The notes below the pieces were generated by a model, which saw nothing but the letters and a program-made list of their open reading frames with translations, made no database searches and was not told the origin of the DNA. A program made the position numbers and the translations under genes. Shown here one piece after another: positions 34,900 through 46,850 of a DNA stretch of 64,000 nt (position 1 is the stretch's first letter; every line of letters begins with the position of its first letter). The stretch is from Myotis daubentonii (lineage: Eukaryota > Chordata > Mammalia > Chiroptera > Vespertilionidae), in contig NC_081847.1 in assembly GCF_963259705.1 (NCBI RefSeq), positions 89,174,546 through 89,238,545 of the forward strand, read 5' to 3'.

Positions 34900-35760
34900 T
34901 TAGAAACCAGGAGGTGAAGCCCAGACCGGAGTCTCTCTAATGCTGGATTTGTTGGGTTCATGGATCCACCCTATGGTTATTTGCTCAGTTTCTTACTGCA
35001 GAGTGGGGGGGGTACACTTAGCAGCTGGCAGAGCCCTCACGCTGGTTCCCTAATTATGGAGGCATAGCCATTATTGTAGAAAAGGCCAAGTGGAAGCTCC
35101 TGAAACTGTCCTAGTGCTCCCTCCAACCCTTAGCTCAGCCAAGATAGGAAATTATACCATAGAAGGAAATGTGGAGATTAGAGCTACCATAAAGGATACA
35201 GGAATGACAGTTCCTATATATTCTTATTCATTTTAATTGTAAGACCTCCACAGAACCTTTGTGGGTGGTAATGTGTGATGGTGGATTGCCATAAATTTAA
35301 TCAATTGCAGCTGTTGTGTTGGATACAGAGTCTTTGCTAGAACAGTGTCAGGCATTACAAATGTGACTACTGAAGTCGCATTTCCCCTAGTCTTGTTAAT
35401 AAAGAAAATCCAGAGCATTTCTATTGGGTGGTAAGGCCATCAACTATCTGGCCCCAGAGCTCCATGAATTCCCTTGTTCTTTGTCCCTATATACTTCTCA
35501 TGGACCCTCGTCAATTTGATATTCTGAAGAAGAGTACAGAATAGTACATTGGGCTACCATATTGATGACAATATGCCAAGTAAACTTGAAAAAATAATAT
35601 GTTCCCTAGTAAGACACATGTGGGCCAGAAAGGGGGAAATTAACACCATGGAGATTCAAGGACCTGCAGTGAAGCTCAGTGGTTCGGGAATATTGCAATT
35701 CCCTCTGGAGGAATGGACACGCTGTTGCCTGGTTGCTCTTATCAACAAAGAGACATAGCT
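34900..35760 (+). pseudogene. pol: second ERVL provirus pol remnant (protease side to reverse transcriptase)
   Basis: Blocks 'aattatggaggcatagccat', 'caagtggaagctcctgaaac', 'ttgcagctgttgtgttggat' and 'taccatattgatgac' follow ERVL pol up to the reverse transcriptase active site. In the frame of 35549-35758 the YxDD-type motif reads YHIDD, so the usual residue before the two aspartates is still Ile. The region between the fingers and the active site is heavily deleted. Stops and frameshifts elsewhere rule out function. A separate copy from the one at 12-13.8 kb. Confidence 0.72.
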
Positions 35761-37480
35761 CTTGGTGAGATTCATTTTCTTATATTTTGAAGGCTGCCTA
35801 CACTTGTGCTTAGAATTACTGTTATAATCAACTTATTGGGTGTCATGGAAGGCTGATGCTTGGGATGAGGACTACGTAAGAGAGGACTCTGCATCCAGTC
35901 CATGTGATCAAAGATCTGACACTGTGGGTAGTCTCTGTGCAATCAGAAGAGGGGGAGCGCCAAGGCACAGATGCCTGGGATCCTTAGGCAACGTCATGTT
36001 GGCCATGGCTTGTGGGTCAGAGAATGACTTGCCATTTGAAAAAGCAGCGTCAGGCATGCCAGTAGCCTCTAGTATAGAGTGAATGCCTCATTTTTGGGCA
36101 TAAAGTTACTGTGTGACTGAGGCTTCTCATCAGAAGCTGGTTATTATCACATCTACCAATTCCTTGGACTTGGCACTTTTTCCTGAGTCACTCTTGTCTG
36201 CTCTCTACTCTTATTCCTTGGGATACGTTTTCAAAATAATGCAAGCTTTTGTCGCAGGCTCAGGATGGTGGATCGACTGAAGCTGAGACAATAGATGTCC
36301 CCTAATTTACCATTTTTCTGTGTGTCCCCTTCATGGAGTGTGGGAGTGGACTGCATGTTCATGGTTCTATACGCTGGTCCTCACTGGTTCAGAGCCTCCT
36401 GCTCTGGGTATGCATTTTACTTAGTCCCCTGAATTTGCCTTTGCCCTTCGTGCTCTGGTAGTTTTTCCTCTGTCCTAGATTCTTTTTCCTTCCAAGAAGG
36501 CTTTTCACTTCCCCGAATGCTTGGCTCTGATAGCTGTGTAAAAAGTGGAACCATTTGTGAAGGCATGAATGGGGTGAAATACTCATGCTTTCCCTTAATT
36601 TTCCACCCTGAGAAGTTACTGGAAACTGCAAACATTTGAAAAGGAAAAGATCTTTTGGTATATCTGGAGTATTTCAGAACTTACTAATGTACAATATTTG
36701 GATAATCATATAGACCCTGTGGCAATCCTAATTTAAACAACCAGCTTACCCATGTTGCATATAATTACTTAAATTTTAGAGACAGACTGATTCTCTATAA
36801 ATAAGTGTGCTGAATTGATTATTTAGGAAGATTTTATTTTATTCTAGATGGATTTGCATTTGTTCTAAATCAGTGAGTAGCAATTCGAAAGAGCTACTAC
36901 TTGATTTTCAGTAGCAATCAGAACTCAGAAAGCCAAAGCCATGCTTTCCATGTAGCTCCTGGCTCTGATTAATAAGTTAATCGTGTTATTTAAATAGTAT
37001 GTCAGAAAGAGAAGAGCATATTTCCCCATATTTCTCCTTTGCTGTATATACATATCCATGGCATGTGCAATGGTGTGTGTGTTGGAATCAATCTCAGCCA
37101 ATTAATGCCCCTTCAATAGCGTCTTTCAAGTGATGAGTACCAGAGTGTGTTACAAATGTCTAAAATCAATGCTAAACATTCTACAAGAGTGAATGTAAGT
37201 CAAATAGGCAACTGGAGATCAGACTTGAAATATAAAATTGGTAAAAAGTCTCTCAAAATGATCCCCAAGGAGACAGGTCCAAGAGAAAGGTGAGTGGAAA
37301 GATCTGATCTCAGAGGTGTTTTAAACGGGCAGCATTGCATATGCATTATATCAGTGGACTTCAAGACATGTCATATAATAGAAAACTTGATATTTAGCAC
37401 TTTTTCCATGCCAGCATATCCATTTAAAACAAAATATAAAAAGTTATTTATTAAAACATTTTAACTCTCTGACAAATCTA
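35761..37480. other. unassigned sequence, possibly more degraded ERVL near its start
   Basis: 'ttattgggtgtcatggaagg' at about 35835 may continue the ERVL remnant, but I cannot follow it further. The rest shows no gene. Confidence 0.35.
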
Positions 37481-38092
37481 TCAACACTAATAAAAGAGAA
37501 AAATGGTAATTGGCATACGATGATACTCTTTTCATTGGCTAATCAGGGCTATATGCAAATTAACTGCCAACTAAGATTGGCAGTTAACTGCCAACAAGAT
37601 GGCGGTTAATTTGCATATGTAGGCACAATGCAGGGAGGTGAAAGGGAAAGCAGGAAGAAGCCCCCTGCACTGACAGTGATCGGAAACCCAGGGGGAAGCT
37701 AAGAGCTGGGCCGCCTTTGCCCTGCCCCCCAGCTATGATCAGAGAATCAGGTGCCTTTGCCGCCCTGGCCAGTGATAGCAGGAAGTAGGGGTGGAGCCAG
37801 CGATGGGAGCTGGGCACGGTCGAAGCTGGCAGTCCCAGGAGCTAGGGGTCTCTTGCCTGGGCCTAAAGCGAAGCCCACGATCGCGGGGCCGCTGCAGCTG
37901 CGGGTCCCTGCTGCCCGGGCCGGACGCCTCAGCCAGAGGCGTCAGGCCTGGGCAAGGGGCCGATCCTGTGATTGGAGGGTGATGGGGGTCAACACCTGAG
38001 GGCTCCAAGTATGTGAGAGGGGGCAGGCTGGGCTGAGGGACACTCCCCCCCACACACATCCAGTGCACGAATTTCGTGCACCGGGCCCCTAG
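37481..38092 (+). mobile_element. Helitron (HeliBat-type), first of a two-copy array
   Basis: TCAACACTAATAAAAGAG start after A (37480); 3' hairpin GTGCACGAATTTCGTGCAC then CGGGCCCCTAG. It is a close relative of the copy at 52943-53632 along almost its whole length. Its 5' part has an 18-bp perfect palindrome at 37577-37594, flanked by ATGCAAAT and ATTTGCAT. A 178-residue minus frame across this region is a product of high GC, not a protein. Confidence 0.93.
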
Positions 38093-38306
38093 TATATATA
38101 TATATATATATATAAGTCCAGCGACTGAACAGCAGAACGACTGGAACAACAGGGGGCAGGGCCAGCTGGCCAATTGCCTGCAGCCCCTCCCCCTGGCCAG
38201 CCAACCTCCCAGGGTTCCTCCTCCTGGGCCGGCCCCCCATAGGTCTCGATCACCTGCCAGGCTGAGGGACCCCACCCATGCACAAATTCATGCACCAGGC
38301 CTCTAA
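38093..38306 (+). mobile_element. Helitron, second of the array
   Basis: Follows the CTAG of the first copy without spacer. The usual TC start has been replaced by (TA)11 (38093-38114), then 'gtccagcgactgaacagcag' and 'gaacgactgg'. The 3' end is CAAATTCATGCACCAGGCC with CTCTAA instead of CTCTAG. The flanking T follows. Confidence 0.85.
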
Positions 38307-40697
38307 TTTATAATAAGATATTAAAATCTGTACTCCTTCAAGGTATCTGCTAAGTATTAATCTATTTTTCAAAGAGGGTGATAAAGCAACTTAGACATAA
38401 GATTTTATACTCTATGTTTTACTTGTTTATTAAATTTAATTTTAGTGCAGATATTTAAAATATTAGTTTTTTTCTCATCTCCTTTAGACACATACACTCA
38501 TGCACACACACATGAACACATAAAGAGTATTTTCTGAGTAACAATTACAGTTTCAGACTCACCCAAGTATTAGATTACTCCTTTTCATAACTTATTCTTA
38601 TAGATATAGGCAGATTTTTTATTAGCAGTGTAAAAATATCAATAAAAAATGAACTTTTCCATCAAAATGTAATACATTTCCTACCACTTAGTAACATTGT
38701 CAAAAGATTAAAACATTCTCAATGATCTCAAATATGTCTTTATTTTGAGTGATAGTAATTATAAATATTCTATATTATTTAATTATCAAATAATCCTCAA
38801 GAGGTAACCAAATAATGCCCATATATGAAAGGCATAGTGTCAGTTTTGACAGAATAATGTGGAAGTGTCATACTTACAATGTCAGAAAAATATTTAAGAA
38901 AACATTATATTGAAATCAAAGATTTTTAAATTTGAGTTTCATAAGTAAAAACAAGAGAAAATGAAATGTTAGTTGTTTGTATGTTTGCCGCCCAGATTAG
39001 CTTGAGATTTCATTGAGAATTTGAACCACAACCTTTAATCTTTATGTTCCTAACTCCCAACCCAGTGCCTGACACAGAGCAGCGCTTAATGAATGTATGT
39101 GAGATAGAAGAAAACCAAGAGTAATAATCTACGGATTATCTTCACTATGTCCACATTAGAATTTTTAATTGAGGATAACTATATATTTTTGGAATCTTCT
39201 CCCAAAAGAGACAACTTTTTCCTTGACTCAGAAAGGCCATTCATTGTCTGAACAGGACTCCATGATGCTTAAACACAGAAAAGCACAGTAGTGCCTCGAG
39301 TCTAGAAGCCGATGGTCAAGGGCCTGGAAGCATATGGGAAGCCCGAGCCAACCAACAGGCCCTGGCGGGAAGGTACAGCCGGGAAACACTGTTGGAGAAT
39401 GCTAGGACGCCCTGAGGCCTGCGTCTGACGTAAGGCGACTGGTCAGTTCACTGACCGGAAGGAAGCAAGTTTGGTTTTAAAGTCAAGTTGCTGGTGTGCA
39501 AGTAAAGGTGATTCAAGAAATGGATGAGATAAAAAGCCAAAAGAAGTCAAGATAAAGAAGGGGAACAAATCAGCAAAGAGTAGAAGGAATAGCAGCTAGA
39601 GAGTGGCAGTGAAGAAAGCTCCATGGCATTGTCTAGGACACGCCTCTTTGGAAAGAGGTGGGATGGAGGGAACAGTAGGCCAGCAGATGGCTTCATGTAC
39701 CTCAGTAGAAAACAGAGATTAAAGCAAGCTAAATGCCATTCCTTTTGATTGCCTCAGAGCACATCAATATCCAATGTCATGCTTAAGGCAACCCAGCAGC
39801 TGCCTTGGCCTGTTCACTATTGTTCAGAGAAGAGTTAGCCTTAGTAGGGCAGTGCCGATGTAAGTGCTGCAATCAGGCATTGCATATAAACTGTCCTGCC
39901 CTGTGATTCAAAACTTCCCCCAACTGCCCTCAAACACCTCCCTTTGCAGTCATTGCAAATTAAAGAAACAAAGTATTTTATATGTAAACGCAGCTGACTG
40001 AGACGTGTGAGACACAACATTAGAAGGGTAGGTGTAACTGGCTAAAAGAAAAACAAATGGAAAAATTCATGAAGTTACAGAACAGTTTTGCAGGTTTCCA
40101 CCCCCCCCCCCCGAAAAACAGTCTAGTCCCTTAAATGTTTTTTTTTAAAATGCAGATAAAATCGGCCTATTTTGGCAAAGATTGCTAAATTCTAGCCTAG
40201 CAGGGGCCAGTGAATCAAGTGCCCGAGGGTGTAAGAATAAGGAAAGGCTTACTGCTATTATATGTGCAAATATTTCAGGCTTCAACAAAATAAAACCCCA
40301 GATGATGGGGAAATCCTACTCTTCTAGAATTTTCACAGTGTCACCATTTCTATACTGTTTGCAGACTACAAACTCTTTCTTAAAGGGACATAAAACTGTT
40401 CAAGTCATTTCACAATTGTGTTCACTGTATTCCTTGATCTCAGACCCCAGAGAGTGGACCTGAGTAAGCAGCACCCCCAGATAATGAGCAATGGAGATGG
40501 TTCATATTGAAAGTCCCATGTCCTGGGAAGCTGTCAGTCCCTGGCAAACCAGGACTTTTGCTCACACTAGTTCCAGGTTTATTTGCCCACTTGTCTGGGG
40601 CTATTTGCAGACGTACAGCAGAAACCTGAGAAAGGAAAGACCTTTTGGAGCATCATCTACAGAAGGAAGGACTGGGAGCATTTGGACGATACAGGAT
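38307..40697. other. unassigned AT-rich sequence
   Basis: Contains an L2-like end ('cagtgcctgacacagagcag', about 39060-39105) and a C-run near 40101. No gene recognised. Confidence 0.4.
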
Positions 40698-40744
40698 GGT
40701 GGTTCTCAGACTTGGCTGTGCATTAGAATAATCTGGGCATCTTT
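40698..40744 (+). mobile_element. MER20-type hAT remnant, left part
   Basis: 'gtggttctcagacttggctg' plus 'tgcattagaataatctggg' is the left end of an old MER20/MER5-like non-autonomous hAT. It breaks off at the antisense L1 tail and resumes at about 40916. Confidence 0.65.
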
Positions 40745-40915
40745 TTTTTTTGCATAAAGCTCATATATAATTTTACTTCATTTTTTATCTTTATTGTTGA
40801 AAGTATTACTTTGTCCCCATTATCCCCTTCTAGCCCGCATCCACTCCCCATCCCAGGCCTTCACCATACTATTGTCTGTGTCCATGGGTTATGCATATAT
40901 GCAGACAAGGTCTTT
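40745..40915 (-). mobile_element. 5'-truncated bat L1 3' end nested in MER20-like element
   Basis: Shares 'tctttattgttgaaagtatt' and 'tgtctgtgtccatgggttat' with 22377-22555. The short repeat GGGCATCTTT / GGGTGTCTTT on its sides looks like a decayed target duplication. Confidence 0.65.
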
Positions 40916-41005
40916 GGGGTGTCTTTGAAAACTACTAATACCAGGAGTCTTAATGCAATTGTTCTGGGTGTGGCCTAGGCAAGTTCCCCAGATGTTCAGC
41001 TTACA
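40916..41005 (+). mobile_element. MER20-type hAT remnant, right part
   Basis: 'ctactaataccaggagtctt', 'tgttctgggtgtggcctagg' and 'gttccccagatg' continue the element broken at 40744. Confidence 0.6.
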
Positions 41006-41009
41006 TAGA

Positions 41010-41355
41010 ATGGATGCGTAAGTTGTAGTATATTTATTAAACGGGAAGATTTCATAGCAGTAGGAAAATACTGTTGCTAATCCCAACAATATGGGTAATT
41101 CTAACAGATATAACATTATTATGTCTAACAAAGAATACATACCTGGAATTTTAAAAATAGGCAAAATTAACATAAAGTGATAGAATTCAAAATAGTGGTT
41201 TCCTGGTTGACTTGTGGCAGAAGCGTGGGATGGGCAGCTGGGTGTTAGGGAAGTTCTATATATTGATTTGGATGTAGATATGAGTAATCCATCAAGCTAT
41301 GTACTTAATCAGTGTATACTCTACCATATGCAAGTTATTCTCAAAGTTTTTTTTA
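41010..41355 (+). mobile_element. old L1 3' end, sense
   Basis: 'agtggtttcctggttgactt', 'ccatcaagctatgtacttaa' and 'caagttattctcaaagtttt' follow the end of an old L1 up to its A/T-rich terminus. Confidence 0.55.
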
Positions 41356-44300
41356 AGCCATATATGTTTTTCTTGCCCCTTTCTCTCCTAAGCTTCATAT
41401 CATTTTGAGCTTTAAATTTTGCAAAACTCCACTTACTTATAGGTCTTTTTCTTAAAAATTTTTAATTTTACTTTAGTTTTGTCTCTGTCTTTTTAACATT
41501 ATAGTATATGTATATGTATATATAATTGAATTTAAAAGGTATATATATATGTGTGTATATATAGATCCATGTATGGTTGACCCATTTTGTATTTGTATTA
41601 GTTGTATGTGTGTTCATACCAAAATGTTAATGATACTTATCTTTAAGGAGTATGGTTTACAATAAAAACAAAATATATATTTACACAAATTTGATATTAT
41701 TTAAGTTCTTTTTATCATGAGTGCAATATTATTTATATAATCTTAGAAAAACTGAAATAGTAAAAATATGATCGCACAACACTGGGATAACTACTCTTCT
41801 TATTACCCTGTATTTCCTGCTATAATTTTTTTATGTTCGTATGTGTGTTCAGACATTTTTGAGATCATATCATACAGATATTTTATAGCTGGTGTTGTCG
41901 GGTCTCTCATTCATCAATCTATTTATTTGACATTTATTACCTTTGATGGAAAGCTCTGGTTTATAATGTGGGGAATGCAAGACAAGGAAAGGAAAATATT
42001 GAGAAGAAATCTGCCATCCAAATGCTTATAACTTTCCTAGCTTATTCATTCGGCAAGTATTTCTTGAGGCCCTTTCATGTGCCAGGTACTATTGTTGATG
42101 TGACAAGAATCTTCTGTTCTTAATGGAAACAGAAATCATCAAAATTCATTTGATATGTCTTAGCTTTAAAAGAAAGACATGTTTGGTCTTCAGATGATCT
42201 AACAGGCATTTAGCACACTAACTCTGTTAAATTCTTTAAATGACTAAGGTTTTTGTTCTCTGGAGTTTAAGGTTGCAATCATTTAAGTGTCTTTCAGTGA
42301 ACACATGCTTGCGAACCCACACCAGCTGAATTAATAAATAGAAGATAAACGAGTCCATCAATGGGAGAGACGGGACCGACAGAGAGACACATGCAGCCAG
42401 GAAATGAATTCAGTGATCACCTTTGTTCCAGGTGCCAACAAATTAAGTGAAGGCAAAGACCATATGGGAGAACATTCCGACGTTAATATCAAGGATAATA
42501 CGGTAATCACAAACAGACGCCTTCCTGTTCCTTGCTTTAGACTGCTCCTTTCCCTTGGGTTGGGAAGTTGGCTTCCCTGATGGCAACTGTAGGTGCGGAA
42601 AGGCCCATGGAGCCTGAGATCCTGGTAACCAGGGAGCAGCCATGGTCCAGGTAGAGGCTGTGGTCCAGGAACCAGGCAGATCCTGGCAGGGGAGCTGGGA
42701 AAGGCAATGAGGGAAACAGGAATGCTGAATTTCAAGGGAGGGACTAAGACATAAAAAAAAAAATACAGTAGAAGGTCCTTGTAGATGGGAGACAGGGTGG
42801 GAACTATGTCTCCAGGACAAGGCAAGGGCTTAGTTGCTAGAGCAGAGTCTGAGGCCAGGGAGACACTGCGTCTGTGGCTTGACTCCTTGTTGTTCCTGTG
42901 GAGAATTTGGTCCCCAAGCTGCAGATGTGGCTTACTCTGCACATGGAGCTTCACCCTCTTCAGCTGCGGGACCTAACTTTGGGACAAGCTCGTTAAATAG
43001 GGTGGTCACACCTCTCAATAGTGTGAAGTCCAAGGACTTGTAGGGAGTTGGAAAATCCTGTCCTCCGAGTCACACTTTTCTAGGTCCTCTGATTACTAAC
43101 CTTAGCTTCTTGAGCCTTTTTTCCCCTCCCCACATTGTGGTCCTAGTTTGAGGACCTTCTTTTCACTTTGACTTTAGATTAAAATGAGAATTATATGAAA
43201 AACATTGTGATGGTAGAGATCATTGATTAAATCTTATTCTTATCAGACAAATGCTGGCAACTACATGTTCTCTGTGAGGAGTCTTAGATCATTTTATCCT
43301 GTGCTTAGGCCGGGTCAGTTCACTAGATAAATTGATTTAACACAAAGGGCACTTACCCTCCCCACACAGTCAGGACGCAGAGCCAACACCTGCTGAAGCC
43401 CAGGCTTTCCGTTCTCGCTCAGCCTTGGGGATGTCGGGGTGCGCTCAGGTTGTCCTGCGCACTGGCTGCCTTCATCCCGGAACTGGTCAAACTTGATTTC
43501 CCAAAGGTCAGGAGACTCTCCAGTTATTTCATGTTTGCATACCTCGCCCTTGGAAAGAGAAGACGGCAGTCAGCCTCTTTTCCCACTAATTCAATTTACC
43601 CTTTGCAATTTCTCACCTGGTGATCAAGAAAACTGCATTTGTTATAAGTGGAAGGAGCTTAACTGAGTGTTGCTTTTGTTATAGACCTATTTGCAAGTAT
43701 GCCGAAACCAAAGGCCACCAGGGAAGTGGAGTTCGCTGTTTCCAGTGCAGGATTTTTAATTATGTCTTTTCACCTGAGCTTCAGGGAGGAAGTTTCATTT
43801 TTCTCCCTGCTCATTATTAGCAAAACCCACAAGGACAGGGTTTTCTAATTTCATGTTTTTCTACATTCAAGTGAACCGAGCATGCAAAGTATTCTGAAAT
43901 GACATTCGAGATATAGTTCAGATCATATCTGGAGTCTGGAGTTTCTTCCCTTCACACATATCTGTACATCCTACCCAGACTGCCCCCTGTCCACATAGCA
44001 ATGCGCGACCATCTAATCCACATGTTACTGAAAGTGTGTTTGTTGTTTGTTTAATTCATGTCCAGTTTGATTTGGGGCACCATGCAGAGCTTGTGAACAT
44101 TTAAAAATTAATTAACTTGAACAAAATTGAATTCACCAGTCTAGGTTCCTTGCTAATATCTTCACTGAGCTATTAAATAATAAATGAGAGGAAAATTGAA
44201 GTGGTGAGATTCCAAGGAGAGAAAACAAAGATTCAGGCCCCCTGAGTTTTTAATCCCCGTCCTGCCATTGTTTTTCCCTGTGCACTCAAGTCTGCTGGAT

Positions 44301-44756
44301 TTTCCGTTTGTTTTCCTGGCGAGCGAGCGAGCGAGCGAGCGATAGCAAGCCCAGGCAGTGTTGCAGGGAGAATGGATGCCCAGAACGGGCTTTGAGAGCC
44401 TCAAGTGAAACACGCTGTGCCACACGTGAAAGCGATTATCAGTTCATCCTTCATGCGCTTAGTCCTGGCCCTGCAGGCTCAGACTACCAGCCAAGGCACC
44501 AGAGACCGACAGAGGGGCTGTTGGTGCATGTGATGGGGACCCCTGTTCTCCGGCAGATGAACTGAGATAACGCACAGCAATTCACTGTGTTTGTCATAGA
44601 TCCTACAGCCTGAGTCCAAAATACACTGGGAGTTGAATGATAAATGACACTGGGTTTAAACGACAGGAAATAGACTCAATACCATTGCTTGGGCATCTGT
44701 GTCCACCAGGCCTTTGTCCACATGCCAGGGTCCAGGGGTTCCCAAAGGTGTGGATG
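41356..44756. other. unassigned sequence with AT microsatellites
   Basis: TA/TG-rich microsatellite at about 41505-41562 and (GCGA)n at 44319-44342. A 198-residue minus frame (42358-42954) shows no domain and no exon borders. Nothing else named. Confidence 0.4.
44319..44342 (+). repeat. (GCGA)n microsatellite
   Basis: Six near-perfect GCGA units, each with a CpG. Confidence 0.95.
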
Positions 44757-45492
44757 GAGTCGGCGAAGAATGTTTTACACGGAGACAGCGTTCAGAACTC
44801 TCGTTCAGAACTCTCTAGCTCTCTTTAGTCTCCATGGATCTTCCTGTGTCTGGCTGAGGCCACAGAGAAAGATCCCCAGGCAATCTGAGCCTTTATTTTT
44901 ATAGTCAGAGGTAAACAGGTAGTGGTTACCAAAGTTACACTCTTCTTGTGAGTTTCACTTGTTTACACTGTTCTTGTGAGTTTCACTTGTTTACACTGTT
45001 CTTGTGAGTTTCACTTGTTTTTGTTCTTATTGCACTTCTCTCAGCCCATTAGCTTCCCAGGTAAGATCTAGGGAGCATCATAAGGTCAAGCGGCAGCCTA
45101 ATTATGCTTAAGAGGACTGTGCCCTCTAAGCTGGGACTTATTTGTGACTTTGCCAACAGGTCAGTCCAAAGCTTAACCCTATATGGGCTCCCCACATCCA
45201 CACAGTCTGCCCCTGAGCCCCAAGCCAGACTTCCCTCTGCTTTCTCAGAGCTGGCGAGGGGGCCATCTGTATGGGGGAAAGTCACTGAGGATCACTGGCT
45301 TCTCCGGACAACCTCAGGCTGGTGACCACAACCAAGCCAGGGCTTGGCAGCCCAGCCCCGCCCTGCTCACTGGATCAGACACGATTGCAACGGGGTACAA
45401 TTCCAGGGGCCTTCGAATACAGATGTTTATAGACATGGTTATTAGGCAACTGGGGGAGCTGCCCCATGCAAATTGTTACCCTCAATTTTACA
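44757..45492 (-). mobile_element. probable retroviral LTR
   Basis: On the minus strand it would start TGTAAAATTGAGGG, contain AATAAAGGCTCAGATTGCC (polyadenylation signal; plus-strand position about 44900) and end near 'cttcgccgactcca'. The U3-R-U5 spacing is right for an LTR, but the ends are not backed by a clear duplication. A 28-bp tandem repeat (44945-45021) lies inside. The 163-residue frame at 45183-45674 runs out of it and is not a gene. Confidence 0.55.
44945..45021. repeat. 28-bp tandem repeat, 2.75 copies
   Basis: Units begin CTTGTGAGTTTCACTTG at 44945, 44973 and 45001 and are identical where complete. Confidence 0.95.
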
Positions 45493-46665
45493 GGAGAGAA
45501 CATTTCAGAGTGAAAAATGGAATGAAACAGTCAGATAGGGCGGTGGGTGAGGGGGTGAGCTTAAAGGTCAGACAAGCTGGTGTGGATCTGGGCTCCACTT
45601 TTACTGGCTGTATGGCTTCTGGCAAGTTACAAACTGTAATTTCTCTAAACTTCAGTTTCTTCACCAGCCTCTAAGCTAGGACCATACCCAACTTGCTCAC
45701 CATTATACCCTCAATGCCTGGTATGCTATTTGGCGTAAAATAACTGCTGAAAACCAATTGGATGATAAAGGTTTTCCTTGAGTCATTTTTACTGCTTGTA
45801 ACATCTACTGATTTAACAGTGAGGATAGGAAGTGGAGGGGCACAGCCATCTGTACCAGCTCACTCGTGTGCTTTCCTGTGGTCTCTGTGGGAACAGCCTC
45901 TGGGTGAGGGAGAAAAGAGGCTCTTCAGCATCTGGGCCGCTGTGCCTGAGCAGCTAGCCAGGAGGTTAAGCGTGAGGCTTAAGCTGGCTTTGTGTGGGTC
46001 AACCAACCCTCCTCCCTCAGAGAGCTGGTAGTGCCCAGCAGGGCTTTGCGTTTGGGTTTCGCGTCCTCACATCCTTAGGGAATTGTGTGGCTGTAGAATG
46101 TTGCCGTGTTTCCCATGGCGTCCTTTCAGTTTAATCGCGTGATCCTCCAATAAAGACAGGGCTCTGGACCTACCCTGGCTGTGTTTGATGTGGACACACA
46201 AGTATGTGGAGTTTTCCTTTCTTTCCTGTTTTAATTCTACGTTAGTCAGTCAGAACTGCATTGCTCCAGAGACTAGCTATTGTCAATGGCCACACTCACA
46301 TCCAATATCCTTTGCAGATCAGGAGGAAAGGTGGAGAACAATTGCCCAGGGAACTAGAAGCAAGGCTGTGGGAGCAGACACAAGCACTACAATATGTCAG
46401 TCTCTGTGAATAGAGTTCGTTTATTATTCTAGTTGTGTTCATTTTGTTGTTCTTTCTCAGCTAATGCCCAAGCCACCTAAAAAGACAGACTTAGTTGTCT
46501 ATTTTTAGTTTCTGTGTCACCCCACATGGTGCCTTTGCTTTGTTTTGGACTCTTTACTTGTAGGAAGGGCTGTTAACACACATGAACTCAGAGAAAAGAG
46601 CCTGGCCTGCAGCCACTTCCATCATTGAGTGGGTGGTGAGCACAAAGGCATGAAAGGGGCATCTT
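45493..46665. other. unassigned sequence with a MIR piece
   Basis: MIR in plus orientation at about 45585-45735 ('tactggctgtatggcttctg', 'cttcagtttcttcaccagcc'). No gene recognised. Confidence 0.5.
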
Positions 46666-46775
46666 GCCCGGCTGGTGTGGCTCAGTGGTTGAATGTTGAC
46701 CCATGAGCCAGGAAGTCAAGGTTCAATTCCTGGTCAGGGCACATGCTTGGGTCGCAGGCTCCTTCCCCAGTATTT

Positions 46776-46816
<41 letters not shown>

Positions 46817-46836
46817 CGCGCACACACATGTAAAAA
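46666..46836 (+). mobile_element. Ves SINE with microsatellite tail
   Basis: Ves head 'ggctggtgtggctcagtggt' and 'aattcctggtcagggcacat' run into a (TG)n tract in place of the usual body. AAAGGGGCATCT (46653-46664) and AAAGGAGGCATCT (46838-46850) look like a target duplication spanning SINE plus tract. Confidence 0.88.
46775..46832. repeat. alternating purine-pyrimidine tract inside SINE
   Basis: (TG)n followed by GCGTGCGCGCACACACATG without a break in the alternation, about 58 bp. Confidence 0.93.
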
Positions 46837-46850
46837 GAAAGGAGGCATCT

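Noticed and set aside
37860..37970. CpG-island promoter
   Set aside because: The GC- and CpG-rich stretch is the interior of a Helitron and recurs at 53300-53470.
37739..38275. 178-residue minus frame
   Set aside because: It crosses two Helitrons and a TA microsatellite and is a result of GC-rich transposon sequence.
42358..42954. 198-residue minus frame
   Set aside because: No motif, no exon borders and no supporting frame conservation that I can see. It overlaps a second minus frame of similar length in another phase.
45183..45674. 163-residue plus frame
   Set aside because: It starts in a probable LTR and runs into a MIR; no protein family suggested.
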